Shown here in pieces: positions 20,307 to 30,131 of a stretch of 37,628 nt of DNA (the first letter of the stretch is position 1; every line of letters starts with the position of its first letter). The translations under genes and the position numbers were made by a program. The stretch is from Flavobacteriales bacterium UBA1995 (lineage in GTDB: Bacteria; Bacteroidota; Bacteroidia; Flavobacteriales_D; Sanyastnellaceae). The stretch spans positions 1 through 37,628 of the forward strand of contig DDCX01000109.1 of NCBI GenBank assembly GCA_002336475.1, read 5' to 3'. Under the pieces are notes generated by a model. That model was not told where the DNA came from. It did not search any database and saw only the letters and a list, made by a program, of their open reading frames with translations.

Positions 20307-22419
20307 GCGCTGCGTAAGTCAGCCAAGCGGCCAAATAAGCCACGAGGGTCATGCCCAAGGCTTGCAATGCGGCCATGTTCCAACTCCCCAACTCTTGACG
20401 CACGATGGCTATGGTTGAGATGCACTGCATGGCCAACATATAGAACACGATGAGCGACATCGCAGTAGCGGCTCCGAGTACGGGTTGACCCGTTTTAGGG
20501 TTTATTTCCTGACCCAATCGCGCTTTCAATTGTCCTATCCCTTCGTCACTGTCTGGTGCGGCATACAAAGTCGCCATGGTGCCAACAAATACTTCTCGAG
20601 CGGCAAACGAAGCAATAAGGGCCACGCCCATTCTTCCGTCATAGCCCAATGGCGCGATGACCGGCTCGATGAAGTCACCCAGTCGTCCTGACCATGAAGC
20701 AGCCATGCGGTTGGACTGCCAGTCGAGCTCAGCCTGTTCCAATGCTTCGGGATTGGACCCCGCGGTCGTGATCATATTGACCCGCTCCTGGTGCTCGGCG
20801 TCTGCGGTGGCGAACCCTCCTGGCGCCGTATTGGACAGCACCCACAAAATGATGGAAACCATCACGATGACCTTGCCAGCGCCCTCGACAAAAGCCCGGG
20901 CTTGCATCCACACTTGTTCCACGGTGCGCTTGAGTGAAGGCACGCGGTAAGGCGGCCACTCTTGCAAAAATTGGGTGGGGGCCGCTTTGGGAATGCCCTT
21001 GTGCAGGATCCATGCGAGCAAGAGCCCTGCAAACAGTCCGGCAGCATAGATGCCAAAGAGGAAGACACCCTGCAGGTTGAGCAGGCCTCCGGGACCCCAG
21101 GGTTGTGAAGGCACCACAAAACCGATGAGGAAGAGGTACACCGGCAACCGCGCCGAGCACGTCATCCAAGGGGTGATGAGGATGGTCAACAGACGCTCTC
21201 GTTTGCCCGGAATGGTGCGCGCCCCCAGAATGGCGGGAATCGCACAGGCAAATCCACCCAACAAAGGAATGGCCGAACGTCCGTCCAGCCCCAGACTCCG
21301 CAACCAGCGGTCGTTCATAAAGGCCACACGCGTCATGTACCCGCTTTCTTCCAGTGCAGCTACCGCGCCAAACAGCAGGGCGATTTGGGGCACGAAAATC
21401 ACCACACCCCCAAGTCCCGCCAGGAGGCCATCAACGAGGAGGTCCGTCCACCATCCAGCGGGCAGTCCGGCACGGCAGGCTGCCATGAGCCAACCCATCC
21501 CGGCATCGATGAGGTCCATGGGCCAGGTGGCCCAGGCATAAACAGCTTGGAAGATCAAAAAGAACACCCCGATTAAAATCAGGGGTCCGGCCAACTGGTG
21601 TGTCAGTACGCGGTCGATGCGGGCACTGATGCTGCGGCTGGCCGGTGGGTTTTGACCGAGCGCCTTTGTGGCGATGTCGCGGACCTGTCGGCTGCGGTGG
21701 GCGGCCTCTCCCAATTGCAGTTCCGCCGAGCCGCATCCGGTATCGGCACGGATGGCGGCCAATGTGATCTTGGAAGCCGCGTCCAGCCAATCTGGGGTGT
21801 CATCAGCCGTGACCAACAAATCCATTCCCGAGGGGCTCACGTCGGGCAAAGCAGCTTCCAACGCTGTGAGGTTCACACGTGACCGCCAACCTTTGGCGCT
21901 GTCCAGCGCAGAGTCACTGCTCCTGGGCACCATACTGCCAGAGGACAACATGTGCTTCAGGGCCTTGGTGCCTTTTCCATTCAAGGCGTGAACGGGAAGC
22001 ACGGGGCATCCCAGTGCGGTTTCTAACGCGTCCTTGGACCAACTTGTAGGGGCGGTTTCATTGACCACCACCACCGACGGCAATCCCAGATCGAGCACTT
22101 GAAGCGTGAGGTAGAGGTTGCGCTTGAGGTTGGCTGCATCCATAACCACGATGAGGCCATCGGGCCGGTAGGTGTGTTGTGGATCAAACAGCGCATCACG
22201 TGTTACCGCTTCGTCCGGCGCCTTGGGGTGAAGGCTGTATGTACCCGGCAGGTCGATGAGGTCCACGGCCGAATCGACACCGCGGTTTGTGCGCAACCTC
22301 GCCATGATGGGGTCCACGGTTACGCCAGGGAGGTTGGCCACTTTGGCGCGGGACCCGGTGAGGGTGTTGAAGAGCGATGTCTTCCCGCAGTTGGGGTTTC
22401 CGACGAGTGCGTACTTCAT
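20299..22419 (-). CDS. feoB: Ferrous iron transport protein B
   Basis: A 706-aa inner-membrane Fe(II) transporter with an N-terminal G domain. G1 is GNPNCGKTS (residues 7-15), G2 lies in ANLPGVTVD and G3 is DLPGTYSLHP. The G4 position, normally NxxD, reads N120-E-T-A, lacking the Asp that selects guanine. The membrane part has both Gate motifs (GGFACAIPAILGARTIPGKR; SCSARLPVYLFL) and the conserved SFAAREVFVGTMATLY. ATG 22419 overlaps the stop of the upstream EnvC-like gene as ATGA; four codons upstream is another ATG (22431). It is the last gene of the long minus-strand array and meets feoA tail to tail. Confidence 0.93.
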   Translation of the reverse strand: MKYALVGNPNCGKTSLFNTLTGSRAKVANLPGVTVDPIMARLRTNRGVDSAVDLIDLPGTYSLHPKAPDEAVTRDALFDPQHTYRPDGLIVVMDAANLKRNLYLTLQVLDLGLPSVVVVNETAPTSWSKDALETALGCPVLPVHALNGKGTKALKHMLSSGSMVPRSSDSALDSAKGWRSRVNLTALEAALPDVSPSGMDLLVTADDTPDWLDAASKITLAAIRADTGCGSAELQLGEAAHRSRQVRDIATKALGQNPPASRSISARIDRVLTHQLAGPLILIGVFFLIFQAVYAWATWPMDLIDAGMGWLMAACRAGLPAGWWTDLLVDGLLAGLGGVVIFVPQIALLFGAVAALEESGYMTRVAFMNDRWLRSLGLDGRSAIPLLGGFACAIPAILGARTIPGKRERLLTILITPWMTCSARLPVYLFLIGFVVPSQPWGPGGLLNLQGVFLFGIYAAGLFAGLLLAWILHKGIPKAAPTQFLQEWPPYRVPSLKRTVEQVWMQARAFVEGAGKVIVMVSIILWVLSNTAPGGFATADAEHQERVNMITTAGSNPEALEQAELDWQSNRMAASWSGRLGDFIEPVIAPLGYDGRMGVALIASFAAREVFVGTMATLYAAPDSDEGIGQLKARLGQEINPKTGQPVLGAATAMSLIVFYMLAMQCISTIAIVRQELGSWNMAALQALGMTLVAYLAAWLTYAALS

Positions 22420-23630
22420 CGTGCGATCCACAATTCGGGGTTGAGCGGAGCACTGCCACCGGCATCCCAGACTTCAAAGTGTGCGCGGTGGCCTGTGCCC
22501 AAGTCGAGCACCGTTCCGATGCGCTGGCCCGTCCGAATGTCTTGTCCATCTGAAACAGATACCTGACTGAGGTTGGCGTACACCGTGCGGTGAGAGCCAT
22601 GGTCCACCATGACCGCCATGCCTCCTCCCGGAATGCCGATCACATTGGATACACGCCCGCTGAAAACGGCAGAAACGGCAGCACCCGCCGAGGTGGCTAT
22701 GTCGACACCACGCCGTTCAATCTTGATACCAGGAAGGGTGGGGTGGTTGTGTGTTCCAAACCGTCCCGTAATGACCCCTTCGGCAACGGGCCAAGGCAAC
22801 TTGCCTTTGTTGGCCTGAAATTCCGCGCCGATAATCTGACCCTCAGGTGTTGCAGCAAACCCTGCTTCTGATGAAGAAGAGCGGTTGGCTTCGGCGATCA
22901 GACGGTCAATGGCTTTTCCGAGTTCAGCGCGCCGCGCCTCTTCTGTGGCCAGTTGGTCTTTGAGGCGGCGCTCTTGCGTCCGAAGCTCGGAAAGAAGGGA
23001 CTCCTGCCGGCGGGCGCCACTTTTGGCCTCATCGCGTGCAGAACGCAACTCAGTTTCTACGCCCACCAAAGCAGCGCGTTCCTGCCTGAGCGCATTGAGC
23101 TCTTCTCGGAGGGTTGCGGTGGAGGAGGCGATGCGCTCTGCCTGCTGCTTTCGGGTGCGGCCGTATTCTTCGATGAGGAGCAGCCTGCGGAAAGCTTGGG
23201 CGGTGCTTTCGGCATCGAGCAGCATCCCCCAGAGGGCATCTCCCCGTTCCAACCGCGCCGCCACGCGGATCATTTCGGCGTATTCCTCTTTCAAGGCATC
23301 GAGCTGAGCATCGGCACCTTCGACACTGGTCTTTCGGGCGTCAAGCCTCCGCTCCGCTGCCCGGCGTTCCTTTCGGAGGTTGGACAGCAACTGTTGGCGC
23401 AAATTGAGCTCTTCTTTGAGCAGGGAGAGCTCTTGGGTGGTGCGTTGTTGGTCGCTGCGGGCATCTTCAAGGAGCGCTTGGGTTGCCGCAATTCGGGCAG
23501 AAATAGCGCTGCGTTCGGCTTCTAATTCCGACTTCTTGCTGCCTTGAGCCGAGGCCGTTACACAAAGGACCAATGCCGCCCACAGCACAGCAGCACGGGG
23601 CGCAAAATTATGGCATTGCTCAAAGGCCAT
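22416..23630 (-). CDS. EnvC-like murein hydrolase activator (coiled coil + degenerate LytM)
   Basis: A 404-aa exported protein: signal peptide (AVLWAALVLCVTASAQG), a long Arg/Glu-rich coiled coil (about residues 30-250) and a C-terminal LytM-type domain. In active M23 enzymes the motif is HxxxD; here it is ERRGVDIAT, with the His lost, while RAHFEVW keeps one His. This is the pattern of EnvC/NlpD-type activators, which stimulate amidases during cell division rather than cutting peptidoglycan. ATG 23630 gives the signal peptide and overlaps the end of the DUF4292 gene by 11 bp. Downstream feoB overlaps its stop. It belongs to a conserved-looking envelope cluster. Confidence 0.85.
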   Translation of the reverse strand: MAFEQCHNFAPRAAVLWAALVLCVTASAQGSKKSELEAERSAISARIAATQALLEDARSDQQRTTQELSLLKEELNLRQQLLSNLRKERRAAERRLDARKTSVEGADAQLDALKEEYAEMIRVAARLERGDALWGMLLDAESTAQAFRRLLLIEEYGRTRKQQAERIASSTATLREELNALRQERAALVGVETELRSARDEAKSGARRQESLLSELRTQERRLKDQLATEEARRAELGKAIDRLIAEANRSSSSEAGFAATPEGQIIGAEFQANKGKLPWPVAEGVITGRFGTHNHPTLPGIKIERRGVDIATSAGAAVSAVFSGRVSNVIGIPGGGMAVMVDHGSHRTVYANLSQVSVSDGQDIRTGQRIGTVLDLGTGHRAHFEVWDAGGSAPLNPELWIAR

Positions 23631-24516
23631 TCCTGCGCTCGACTTCTTCTGGAATGGAAAAGGGCATCGGATATGGCTTCCCATATCGGGCCCTCAAAAT
23701 CTCGATTTTGATGCTTTGCGTCCCCTCTGGATAAGCGATGGTTAACCCTGTTCGGTGCGGGATCCAGCCGCCGGCTTCAGGCTCAAACCTGCCATGGCTG
23801 ATTTCAATGGACCGCCCATTGTAGAGGTCGTCAAAACGCGTGCGGGTCAATTGGTACCCAAAGCCATCAAACCAGTAACGCTTCACGAGGAGGTCTTCAT
23901 CATCGGACCGGCTAAGGACCCTCTCTTGAACCTCAATGGAAGCCTCAAATGACAAGCTGTCGTTGGGGTTGATTTCCTTTTCCTTTACACCCACCAAACG
24001 CCTGACCCGGTGCTTGTATTTGTTGATCAACAGGTGCTCTCGCCCGTCCACCTTGGACACATATTTGCTTTCCTCGTCTAGGAGGTTGATGCCCTCACCA
24101 CACAGAATGTGCTGGGCCATAGCGTATGTCAAATGGGTACCCAGTAAGCTGTCAAAAGCAGCATATTCCCCCATGTAGCCAAACCTGTTTCCGGGCACTT
24201 TGGACAAGAAGAAGACCGAGTCATGGGTCAACAGGATGCGGGCAGCTTCTACGCCAAGCGCTGGGGTGATGCTGAGCCAAATGGCGGAGTCTCGGCGCAT
24301 GCGGGCATTGACCTTGAAGCTGTTGCGCTCTCCATTGAGGTTTGCCTCAACCTGCAGTTTCATGCCGGCCCACTCCGGTTTGGCCAACGTGGCCAAGTGC
24401 TTGCGCACAATTCCTGAAGCACTCTCCGAGCGGATGGGCTTGCCCTTTTCAAGCCGCCTCATGTTGGTACAGCCCGCGAGCAGCAGCACCGCAAAAAGCA
24501 ACAGCACAGTCCTCAT
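23620..24516 (-). CDS. DUF4292 lipoprotein
   Basis: A 298-aa lipoprotein: signal MRTVLLLFAVLLLAGC with Cys16 as lipidation site, then a beta-rich DUF4292 domain. The domain resembles the LolA/LolB-like fold in pattern (repeated strands such as LQVEANLNGERNSFKVNARM and the central YWFDGFGYQLTRTRF), although that relation is an inference. It is common in Bacteroidota next to TPR and M23/EnvC genes. Start and upstream TPR stop overlap by 4 bp (24513-24516). A role in outer-membrane lipid or lipoprotein traffic is possible but unproven. Confidence 0.85.
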   Translation of the reverse strand: MRTVLLLFAVLLLAGCTNMRRLEKGKPIRSESASGIVRKHLATLAKPEWAGMKLQVEANLNGERNSFKVNARMRRDSAIWLSITPALGVEAARILLTHDSVFFLSKVPGNRFGYMGEYAAFDSLLGTHLTYAMAQHILCGEGINLLDEESKYVSKVDGREHLLINKYKHRVRRLVGVKEKEINPNDSLSFEASIEVQERVLSRSDDEDLLVKRYWFDGFGYQLTRTRFDDLYNGRSIEISHGRFEPEAGGWIPHRTGLTIAYPEGTQSIKIEILRARYGKPYPMPFSIPEEVERRNGL

Positions 24517-26234
24517 TCGGCACTGAGTTTAGGATTGATGGTGGCGGGGTCTCCGCCAGCATCGATGGCAGCGCGCCACTTTTCACGGGCTTCATCCACC
24601 CGGTCCAATGCCATGAGGATGTCGCCAGCATGGTCGAGTACGGTGGGAGAAGGACGCTGTCCTTCATGAAAAAGGGACAGCTCGATCCAGGTCAACGCCT
24701 CCTCGAATTCACCGGCCACATAAAGCGTCCAAGCATAGGTGTCTTCGAAATTCGCATCTCCTGGAGAAAGCGACACCACGCGGGCGGCCATCTCTACAGC
24801 CTGCTGTGGCTTGGCCTTGCGTAAAGCCAAGTAGTAGGCATAGTTGTTGAGGGCGAGGATGTTCTGCGGATCGGCTTCGATGGCCAAGTCGAACCAGCCG
24901 TCTGAAGCGACATGGTCACCCTTGTCGTGGGCGATTTGAGCGAGCATAACCAGCACATCTGACTCGAATTCTGGCCGGTCGACAATGAGGTTGCGTGCGA
25001 CCTTGAGCTGGCGCTCTGCCAACTTGTCGTCACCGAGCTCCTTGAATGCCATACCCCGGAAGTAGGGGAATACCGGAAGGCTGGGAAAGAGGTTGCCCGC
25101 AGATTCGGCAAACCCGTCAAGCCGGGACCATTGCTTGGTGGAGATGGCCAATTGACAGGCTTCGAGCCAGCGGTCCGCTGCATTCGGATCTCGGTCGAGG
25201 GCCTCGCCCAAAGCCTCCAAAGCTTCTAGAGGCCGTCCTTGAATGTCCAAGAATGCGGCTTGCAATTCAAAAGGGGCGGCATCGTTGGGGTAGGCCTCGA
25301 GCAGCAGGTCAATCAATTGTCCGGTCTCAGTTTGGAGTTCGGGTTGGAGCTCAGACAATTCAATGTAGGTCCAGGTGATCTCCGCCTTTTCTTGCAAAGG
25401 GACATCCTCAGAAGCAAAGGCTGAGCGGACGTGCTGACGTGCTACATCGGTTTCCCCTTTGGCGGTTAGCAGTCGGGCCCACTCCAAATGAAGGCGGCCA
25501 TTGCCAGTTCTGATGAGGGCATTTCGAAGGACTTCTTCCGCTTCTTCATTGCGGCCCATTGAAGTCAGAATGCGCACCCGCTGCAAGGGGGCTTCTACCA
25601 ATTCAGGAAAGTCCCTTTCCAAGTTCACGAGGTCCTCAAGGGCGGCTTCAATGTCGCCGCTGGCGAGGTGGAGGCGGTGCCGCTCTGAATGCCATTCAGG
25701 ATCAGGTCCCCACTCTTTTTCAAGAACATCGACCACGTCAGCAGCCTCCTCAAAGCGCCCTTCGGCACTGCGGAGATCGAGCAGCATCATGGCGGCCACG
25801 TCGTCTTCAGGCTTGTTGACCAGCAGCCATTCTAGCGCGGCATCTGCATCAGCGTTGCGGCCCAGCTCCAATGCGATTTCAGCAAACTCACGGTAATACC
25901 AAGGGTTTTCACCGTCCAATTCAACGGCGCGCTCGACAGCGTTCATGGCCGCAGTCCATTGGCCTTCCTTCCGCTCGATGCGCGCGAGTTCGAAGTGGAC
26001 CACAGCGGACTCTGGGTCTGCATCGAGACACGCCAACAGTGCCTCCCGGGCGCCGGATTGGTCCCCTTTCACCTTGGCCACTTGTGCCTTGTAATAAGAC
26101 GAATGAAACGCGCCGTCAACGGCACCGAGTCCTTCACTGGCCGTGTTGCGGGTCTTTCCAAGCACCCCGCATCCTCCCAGGAAGGCAATCAGCACCATCC
26201 CCAGGCACCATTGGTATGGCGAAGGGTTCAACAT
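24513..26234 (-). CDS. Tetratricopeptide-repeat lipoprotein
   Basis: A 573-aa protein with a lipoprotein signal (LIAFLGGC, Cys22) and many TPR-like helical pairs from about residue 45 to the C-terminus, such as AVVHFELARIERKEGQWTAA and ALNNYAYYLALRKAKPQQAV. It lacks any catalytic domain and is probably a scaffold at the outer membrane or periplasm. The longer frame upstream runs into the nucleotidyltransferase; ATG 26234 gives the signal peptide and overlaps that gene by 7 bp. It overlaps the DUF4292 start by 4 bp, so the three genes are translationally linked. Confidence 0.85.
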   Translation of the reverse strand: MLNPSPYQWCLGMVLIAFLGGCGVLGKTRNTASEGLGAVDGAFHSSYYKAQVAKVKGDQSGAREALLACLDADPESAVVHFELARIERKEGQWTAAMNAVERAVELDGENPWYYREFAEIALELGRNADADAALEWLLVNKPEDDVAAMMLLDLRSAEGRFEEAADVVDVLEKEWGPDPEWHSERHRLHLASGDIEAALEDLVNLERDFPELVEAPLQRVRILTSMGRNEEAEEVLRNALIRTGNGRLHLEWARLLTAKGETDVARQHVRSAFASEDVPLQEKAEITWTYIELSELQPELQTETGQLIDLLLEAYPNDAAPFELQAAFLDIQGRPLEALEALGEALDRDPNAADRWLEACQLAISTKQWSRLDGFAESAGNLFPSLPVFPYFRGMAFKELGDDKLAERQLKVARNLIVDRPEFESDVLVMLAQIAHDKGDHVASDGWFDLAIEADPQNILALNNYAYYLALRKAKPQQAVEMAARVVSLSPGDANFEDTYAWTLYVAGEFEEALTWIELSLFHEGQRPSPTVLDHAGDILMALDRVDEAREKWRAAIDAGGDPATINPKLSAE

Positions 26235-27232
26235 GTGGATTCTGAGTAGTCCCCCAAGCTGATGTCCTCTGCTTTTCGGACAATGCGTGCGTGGTTGCCA
26301 ACCATAGAGCCCGTCAAATGTGCTCCTTCGAGGTGGGTGTGACTCCCCACCAGACAATCGCTGAGTACACTGTCCACCACATGGGTTTTCGGTCCGATGG
26401 TTACACGGGGACCGATAACAGCATTGCGGATGACGGCACCTTCTTGGATGATGCACGGGGGAATGATCACGCTGTTTTCAACCGTGGCGTCAGCTGCCGT
26501 GTTCGCTTGGTCTCCGAGAAATTCGAGCATGCGACTGTTGGTTTCTACGGTGACACGGCGGTTGCCACAGTCCATCCAGTCGTCGACCTCACCCGGCATG
26601 AAACGCGCGCCTTGTTCCGTGAGCGCCCGAAAGGCATCGGGCAGCTGAAACTCGTCGCCTTTGCGCAAGTCGTTGTCGATGAGCACGTCGATTTCACGGC
26701 GCAGTGCAGCACCGTCCTTAAAGTGATAAATGCCGATCATGGCCAAGTCTGAAACGGGGGTTTCAGGCTTTTCTGCATATTCCACAATGGCGCCGGTATC
26801 ATCCAACACCACCACGCCGAATTGGCGGGGGTCGTCGATGCGCTTTACAAAGAGGTGACCGTCGGCATCGGCGTTGAGCTGGAAGTCTGCGCGAAAGAGG
26901 GTGTCGGCAAAAGCAACCACGGTCTCGCCCTCGAGCCATTCCTTGGCGCACCAAACGGCGTGGGCGGTCCCGAGGGGCTGGTCTTGGTGATGGATGTGGC
27001 CCTTTGCTCCGAGCTTTTCTGCGAGGGCGAGGAGGTCAGCCTCTACTTGATCTCCAAAGTCACCGATGACAAAAGCGATGTTGTCAAAAGGCCTCGGGCT
27101 CATCGCGGCCAAATCCTCCACGAGGTGCTGGACAATGGGCTTTCCCGCCACGTGCACCAATGGTTTGGGCACGGTCAGTGTATGGGGACGCAACCGGCTT
27201 CCCCGGCCAGCCATGGGTATGATGAGGTTCAT
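26228..27232 (-). CDS. Sugar-phosphate nucleotidyltransferase with left-handed beta-helix
   Basis: A 334-aa NDP-sugar pyrophosphorylase-like protein. The nucleotide-binding start is [21 protein letters not shown] with the GxGxRLxP loop and the following Lys. [12 protein letters not shown] carries the metal-binding Asp, [11 protein letters not shown] the sugar-binding region, and [12 protein letters not shown] the second metal Asp. Residues about 245-325 form hexapeptide repeats ([20 protein letters not shown]), as in GlmU and GlgC-like enzymes. The substrate (glucose-1-P, mannose-1-P or GlcNAc-1-P) cannot be told from sequence. It overlaps dut by 4 bp. Confidence 0.88.
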   Translation of the reverse strand: MNLIIPMAGRGSRLRPHTLTVPKPLVHVAGKPIVQHLVEDLAAMSPRPFDNIAFVIGDFGDQVEADLLALAEKLGAKGHIHHQDQPLGTAHAVWCAKEWLEGETVVAFADTLFRADFQLNADADGHLFVKRIDDPRQFGVVVLDDTGAIVEYAEKPETPVSDLAMIGIYHFKDGAALRREIDVLIDNDLRKGDEFQLPDAFRALTEQGARFMPGEVDDWMDCGNRRVTVETNSRMLEFLGDQANTAADATVENSVIIPPCIIQEGAVIRNAVIGPRVTIGPKTHVVDSVLSDCLVGSHTHLEGAHLTGSMVGNHARIVRKAEDISLGDYSESTC

Positions 27233-27690
27233 GTGGTTCCTGTATGACCAAACCCGCCCGCACCCCTTTCGGAGATGGCGAGTTCAGCAGTGTCTTCAAC
27301 GGGTGCCCACTCCACCCGGGAGTATGGGGCGACCACGAGTTGGGCGATGCGCTCGCCTGGTTCAATGGTAAAAGCAGCTTGACCGAGGTTGATGAGCAAC
27401 ACCCCGATTTCACCCCGGTAGTCTGCATCAATCGTCCCAGGGGCATTGAGCACCGTCAACCCATGCTTGAATGCCAGGCCGCTGCGCGGCCGAACTTGGG
27501 CCTCATGCCCTTCTGGAAGTTCAATGTGTAAACCGGTGGGCACCAGCATTCGCGCGCCTGGCTCTAGAACTTCTGGCGCATCCAATCGTGCGCGCAAGTC
27601 CAGTCCGGCACTCAGTGGAGTGGCATATTCGGGCAACGCTGTACCTCCTGATTGGGCTACGCGAACCCGCAATGGTTTGGATGCGCTCAT
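27229..27690 (-). CDS. dut: dUTP diphosphatase
   Basis: A trimeric dUTPase of 153 aa, hydrolysing dUTP to dUMP and keeping uracil out of DNA. All five motifs are visible: AGLDLRA (1), [11 protein letters not shown] (2), [17 protein letters not shown] (3), RIAQLVVAP (4) and the C-terminal arm [10 protein letters not shown] (5), whose Phe stacks on the uracil. Length is standard. It overlaps the enoyl-CoA hydratase stop by 4 bp and the nucleotidyltransferase start by 4 bp. Confidence 0.96.
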   Translation of the reverse strand: MSASKPLRVRVAQSGGTALPEYATPLSAGLDLRARLDAPEVLEPGARMLVPTGLHIELPEGHEAQVRPRSGLAFKHGLTVLNAPGTIDADYRGEIGVLLINLGQAAFTIEPGERIAQLVVAPYSRVEWAPVEDTAELAISERGAGGFGHTGTT

Positions 27691-28466
27691 CGCCCTGGAA
27701 ATTCTGGCTTTCGCTTCTCGAGAAATGCGGCCACACCCTCTTTGAAATCTTCATTGTCGAAGCAGCGGCCAAATTGATCGATCTCTACTTCATAGCCCTC
27801 TGGCGTTCCACTGGCTTGTACCGCACGGATGGCCGCTTGAAGGGCTTTTGGGCTGTTTGCGGCGAGACCGCCGGCCATTTTCAGGGCTTCATCCATGAGG
27901 CTTTCGCGCTCTACCACCTTGCTCACAAGACCGTTGGTGAGGGCTTCTTCGGCCTTGATCATCTTCGCTGAGAGGATCATTTCCATGGCGCGACCCCGGC
28001 CGATGATGCGGGACAAGCGCTGCGTTCCACCATAGCCAGGGATGAGTCCAAGGGTGACTTCTGGCAGCCCCATGCGTGCATTTGTTGAGGCCAGCCGTAC
28101 ATGGCATGAAAGGGCCAGCTCCAATCCTCCACCGAGCGCAAACCCTCCAATGGCAGCCACAAAAGGCTTAGCCGAGAGGGCGATGGCATCAAACAACGTG
28201 CGTTGCCCGCGTTCGGCAAGTTCCCGGCCTTCCGCGCTGTTGAAGTCGGCAAACTCTTTGATGTCTGCGCCTGCTACGAAGGCTTTTTCTCCAGAGCCAG
28301 TCAGGACAACACATCGGACTTCATCCCGCTGTTGTACGTCGTCGACCATTTTTCCCAAGGCGTCGATGAGCGCACCATTGAGGGCGTTCAGTTGTTGGGG
28401 TCGATTGAGGGTCCAGCAGGCGATGTGGCCGTGCAAGACCTCTGTGACGAGGGTGGTTTCGGACAT
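27687..28466 (-). CDS. Enoyl-CoA hydratase/isomerase (crotonase family)
   Basis: A 259-aa crotonase-fold enzyme. Both catalytic glutamates of true enoyl-CoA hydratases are present ([10 protein letters not shown] and [12 protein letters not shown], equivalent to E144 and E164 of the rat enzyme), and the oxyanion-hole segment [11 protein letters not shown] is conserved, so it should hydrate short-chain trans-2-enoyl-CoA. It could serve fatty-acid, phenylacetyl-CoA or amino-acid catabolism. The gene starts 9 bp after the ABC ATPase and overlaps dut. Confidence 0.9.
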   Translation of the reverse strand: MSETTLVTEVLHGHIACWTLNRPQQLNALNGALIDALGKMVDDVQQRDEVRCVVLTGSGEKAFVAGADIKEFADFNSAEGRELAERGQRTLFDAIALSAKPFVAAIGGFALGGGLELALSCHVRLASTNARMGLPEVTLGLIPGYGGTQRLSRIIGRGRAMEMILSAKMIKAEEALTNGLVSKVVERESLMDEALKMAGGLAANSPKALQAAIRAVQASGTPEGYEVEIDQFGRCFDNEDFKEGVAAFLEKRKPEFPGR

Positions 28467-28475
28467 GGCCCGAAA

Positions 28476-30131
28476 TTAGGCAATAGAACCCCCTCCGGCA
28501 GCCTGAAGTCTGCGGGTTACTTCATGGTTCGGAGTGGACCACAAGACATCGGAAACGCCGGACTCCACAACCCGGCCTTGATCCATGACAACGGTGTGGT
28601 CGCAGAGGTAGCGTACCACCCCGAGGTCATGGCTGATGAACATCAGCGCCAACCCCCTTTCTTCCTTGAGTTTGACCAACAAATTGAGCACTTGTGCTTG
28701 CACGCTGACATCAAGAGCGGCGACAGCTTCGTCGCAAATGAGCAGCTTAGGGTTGGCCGCCAAAGCACGGGCGATGACAATCCGTTGTCGTTGTCCGCCA
28801 GAAAAAGCATCGGGCCTTCGGTGCAGGGCGTCTTCTTCCAGGCCAACGGACCGGATGAGCTGGCGCGATTCCTGCTCTGCACTGGCCTTGTCATGCCCCC
28901 ACCTCTCCAAGACTTCACAGATGGCAGCGCCTACTTTTCGGGTAGGGTTCAGGGCAGCACGTGGGTCTTGGAAGACCAGGCCCACATTGGAACGGATGTG
29001 TTTGACTTGATCTGGAGCGAGGCCTTCGACAGCCTTGTCGGCAATTTGAATGGCGCCCTGGTCAAGGCGGTGCAGACCGAGAATGGCGCGCGCCAATGTG
29101 GTCTTGCCACAACCGCTCCCCCCAACGATGCCCAAAGTGCCGCCGCGTGCCAAACTCAGGCTCACGTCAGCCAAAGCAGGAGATGCGTTGCCAGCGTATG
29201 TTTTCCATGCTCCTTGGACTTGGAGCAGCACGGGTTGGTCGGCGTCGGGCAGGGTGATTTCGCCCGCTTCTGCAGCGTTTGAATCTCTGCCGTCTAAGAA
29301 GTCTGACAGCACAGGCAAAGGGCTGGGGCGCCCCTTCTTTGGCACCCTGCAGGCCAGAAGTCCACGGGTGTAAGAGTGCTGGGGCGCCTCTAGCACTTGG
29401 CGCACCTCCCCTTGCTCAACCACACGGCCGTGACGCAAAACAGCGACGTGGTCTGCCGCCCGTTCTACCACTTCCATGTCATGGGTGACCAGCACCAAAG
29501 CCAAACCGCGCTTCCGCTGAATCTCCGAAAGCAGGTCCAGCAGTTCCGCACGGAGGGTGCTGTCCAGAGCCGTGGTGGGCTCGTCGGCGAGGATGAGGTC
29601 CGGATCGTTGGCGAGTGCCATGGCGATCAACACCCGCTGCTTTTGTCCTCCAGAGAGTGCATGAGGATAAGCGGACCAGGCGCGCAAAGGGTCGGGCATC
29701 TGCACCTCTTGGAACAACCCCAACACCTGTTCTTTGGCACGCGCAGCATCGGCCCCACTGTGCCTTCGGATGACTTCTGCAATTTGAGCACCACAGCGCA
29801 TGGTGGGGTCCAAACTCGTCATGGGTTCTTGGAACACCATGGTCACCCGACTTCCGCGTGGGATGGGAACGCCGGGTTCAGGGCCAACTTGGGCCCACAC
29901 GCCGCCAGGGCCCGAAATGGCGCCTTGGGTCAAACGGCCACCTTCTGGAAGCAAACCGAGGGCGGCCATGCAGCACATGGTCTTGCCTGAACCGCTTTCA
30001 CCCACCAAGGCGAGTGTGGCGCCCGCAGCGACCTCCAAATGGATGTCGTGTAGCACAGGCTGGTCTCCGATTGATACGGAGACACCGGCCCAACTCAGGG
30101 CTACTGAGGGCGGTGTTTTAGAGGGTTCCAC
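28476..30131 (-). CDS. ABC transporter protein with two fused ATPase domains (DppD-DppF type)
   Basis: A protein of about 551 aa with two complete nucleotide-binding domains of the oligopeptide/nickel importer family. The first has Walker A GESGSGKT, signature LSGGQKQR and Walker B LILADEPT; the second has Walker A GGSGCGKT, signature FSGGQRQR and Walker B LLICDEAV. The start is uncertain: GTG 30131 overlaps hpd by 14 bp, while the first ATG (30188) would overlap by 71 bp. No permease or substrate-binding gene is in the window, so the membrane partners must be elsewhere. Substrate unknown. Confidence 0.88.
   Translation of the reverse strand: MEPSKTPPSVALSWAGVSVSIGDQPVLHDIHLEVAAGATLALVGESGSGKTMCCMAALGLLPEGGRLTQGAISGPGGVWAQVGPEPGVPIPRGSRVTMVFQEPMTSLDPTMRCGAQIAEVIRRHSGADAARAKEQVLGLFQEVQMPDPLRAWSAYPHALSGGQKQRVLIAMALANDPDLILADEPTTALDSTLRAELLDLLSEIQRKRGLALVLVTHDMEVVERAADHVAVLRHGRVVEQGEVRQVLEAPQHSYTRGLLACRVPKKGRPSPLPVLSDFLDGRDSNAAEAGEITLPDADQPVLLQVQGAWKTYAGNASPALADVSLSLARGGTLGIVGGSGCGKTTLARAILGLHRLDQGAIQIADKAVEGLAPDQVKHIRSNVGLVFQDPRAALNPTRKVGAAICEVLERWGHDKASAEQESRQLIRSVGLEEDALHRRPDAFSGGQRQRIVIARALAANPKLLICDEAVAALDVSVQAQVLNLLVKLKEERGLALMFISHDLGVVRYLCDHTVVMDQGRVVESGVSDVLWSTPNHEVTRRLQAAGGGSIA

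Noticed and set aside
28203..29282. 359-aa frame antisense to enoyl-CoA hydratase and the ABC ATPase
   Set aside because: Complement of conserved coding sequence, no family features.
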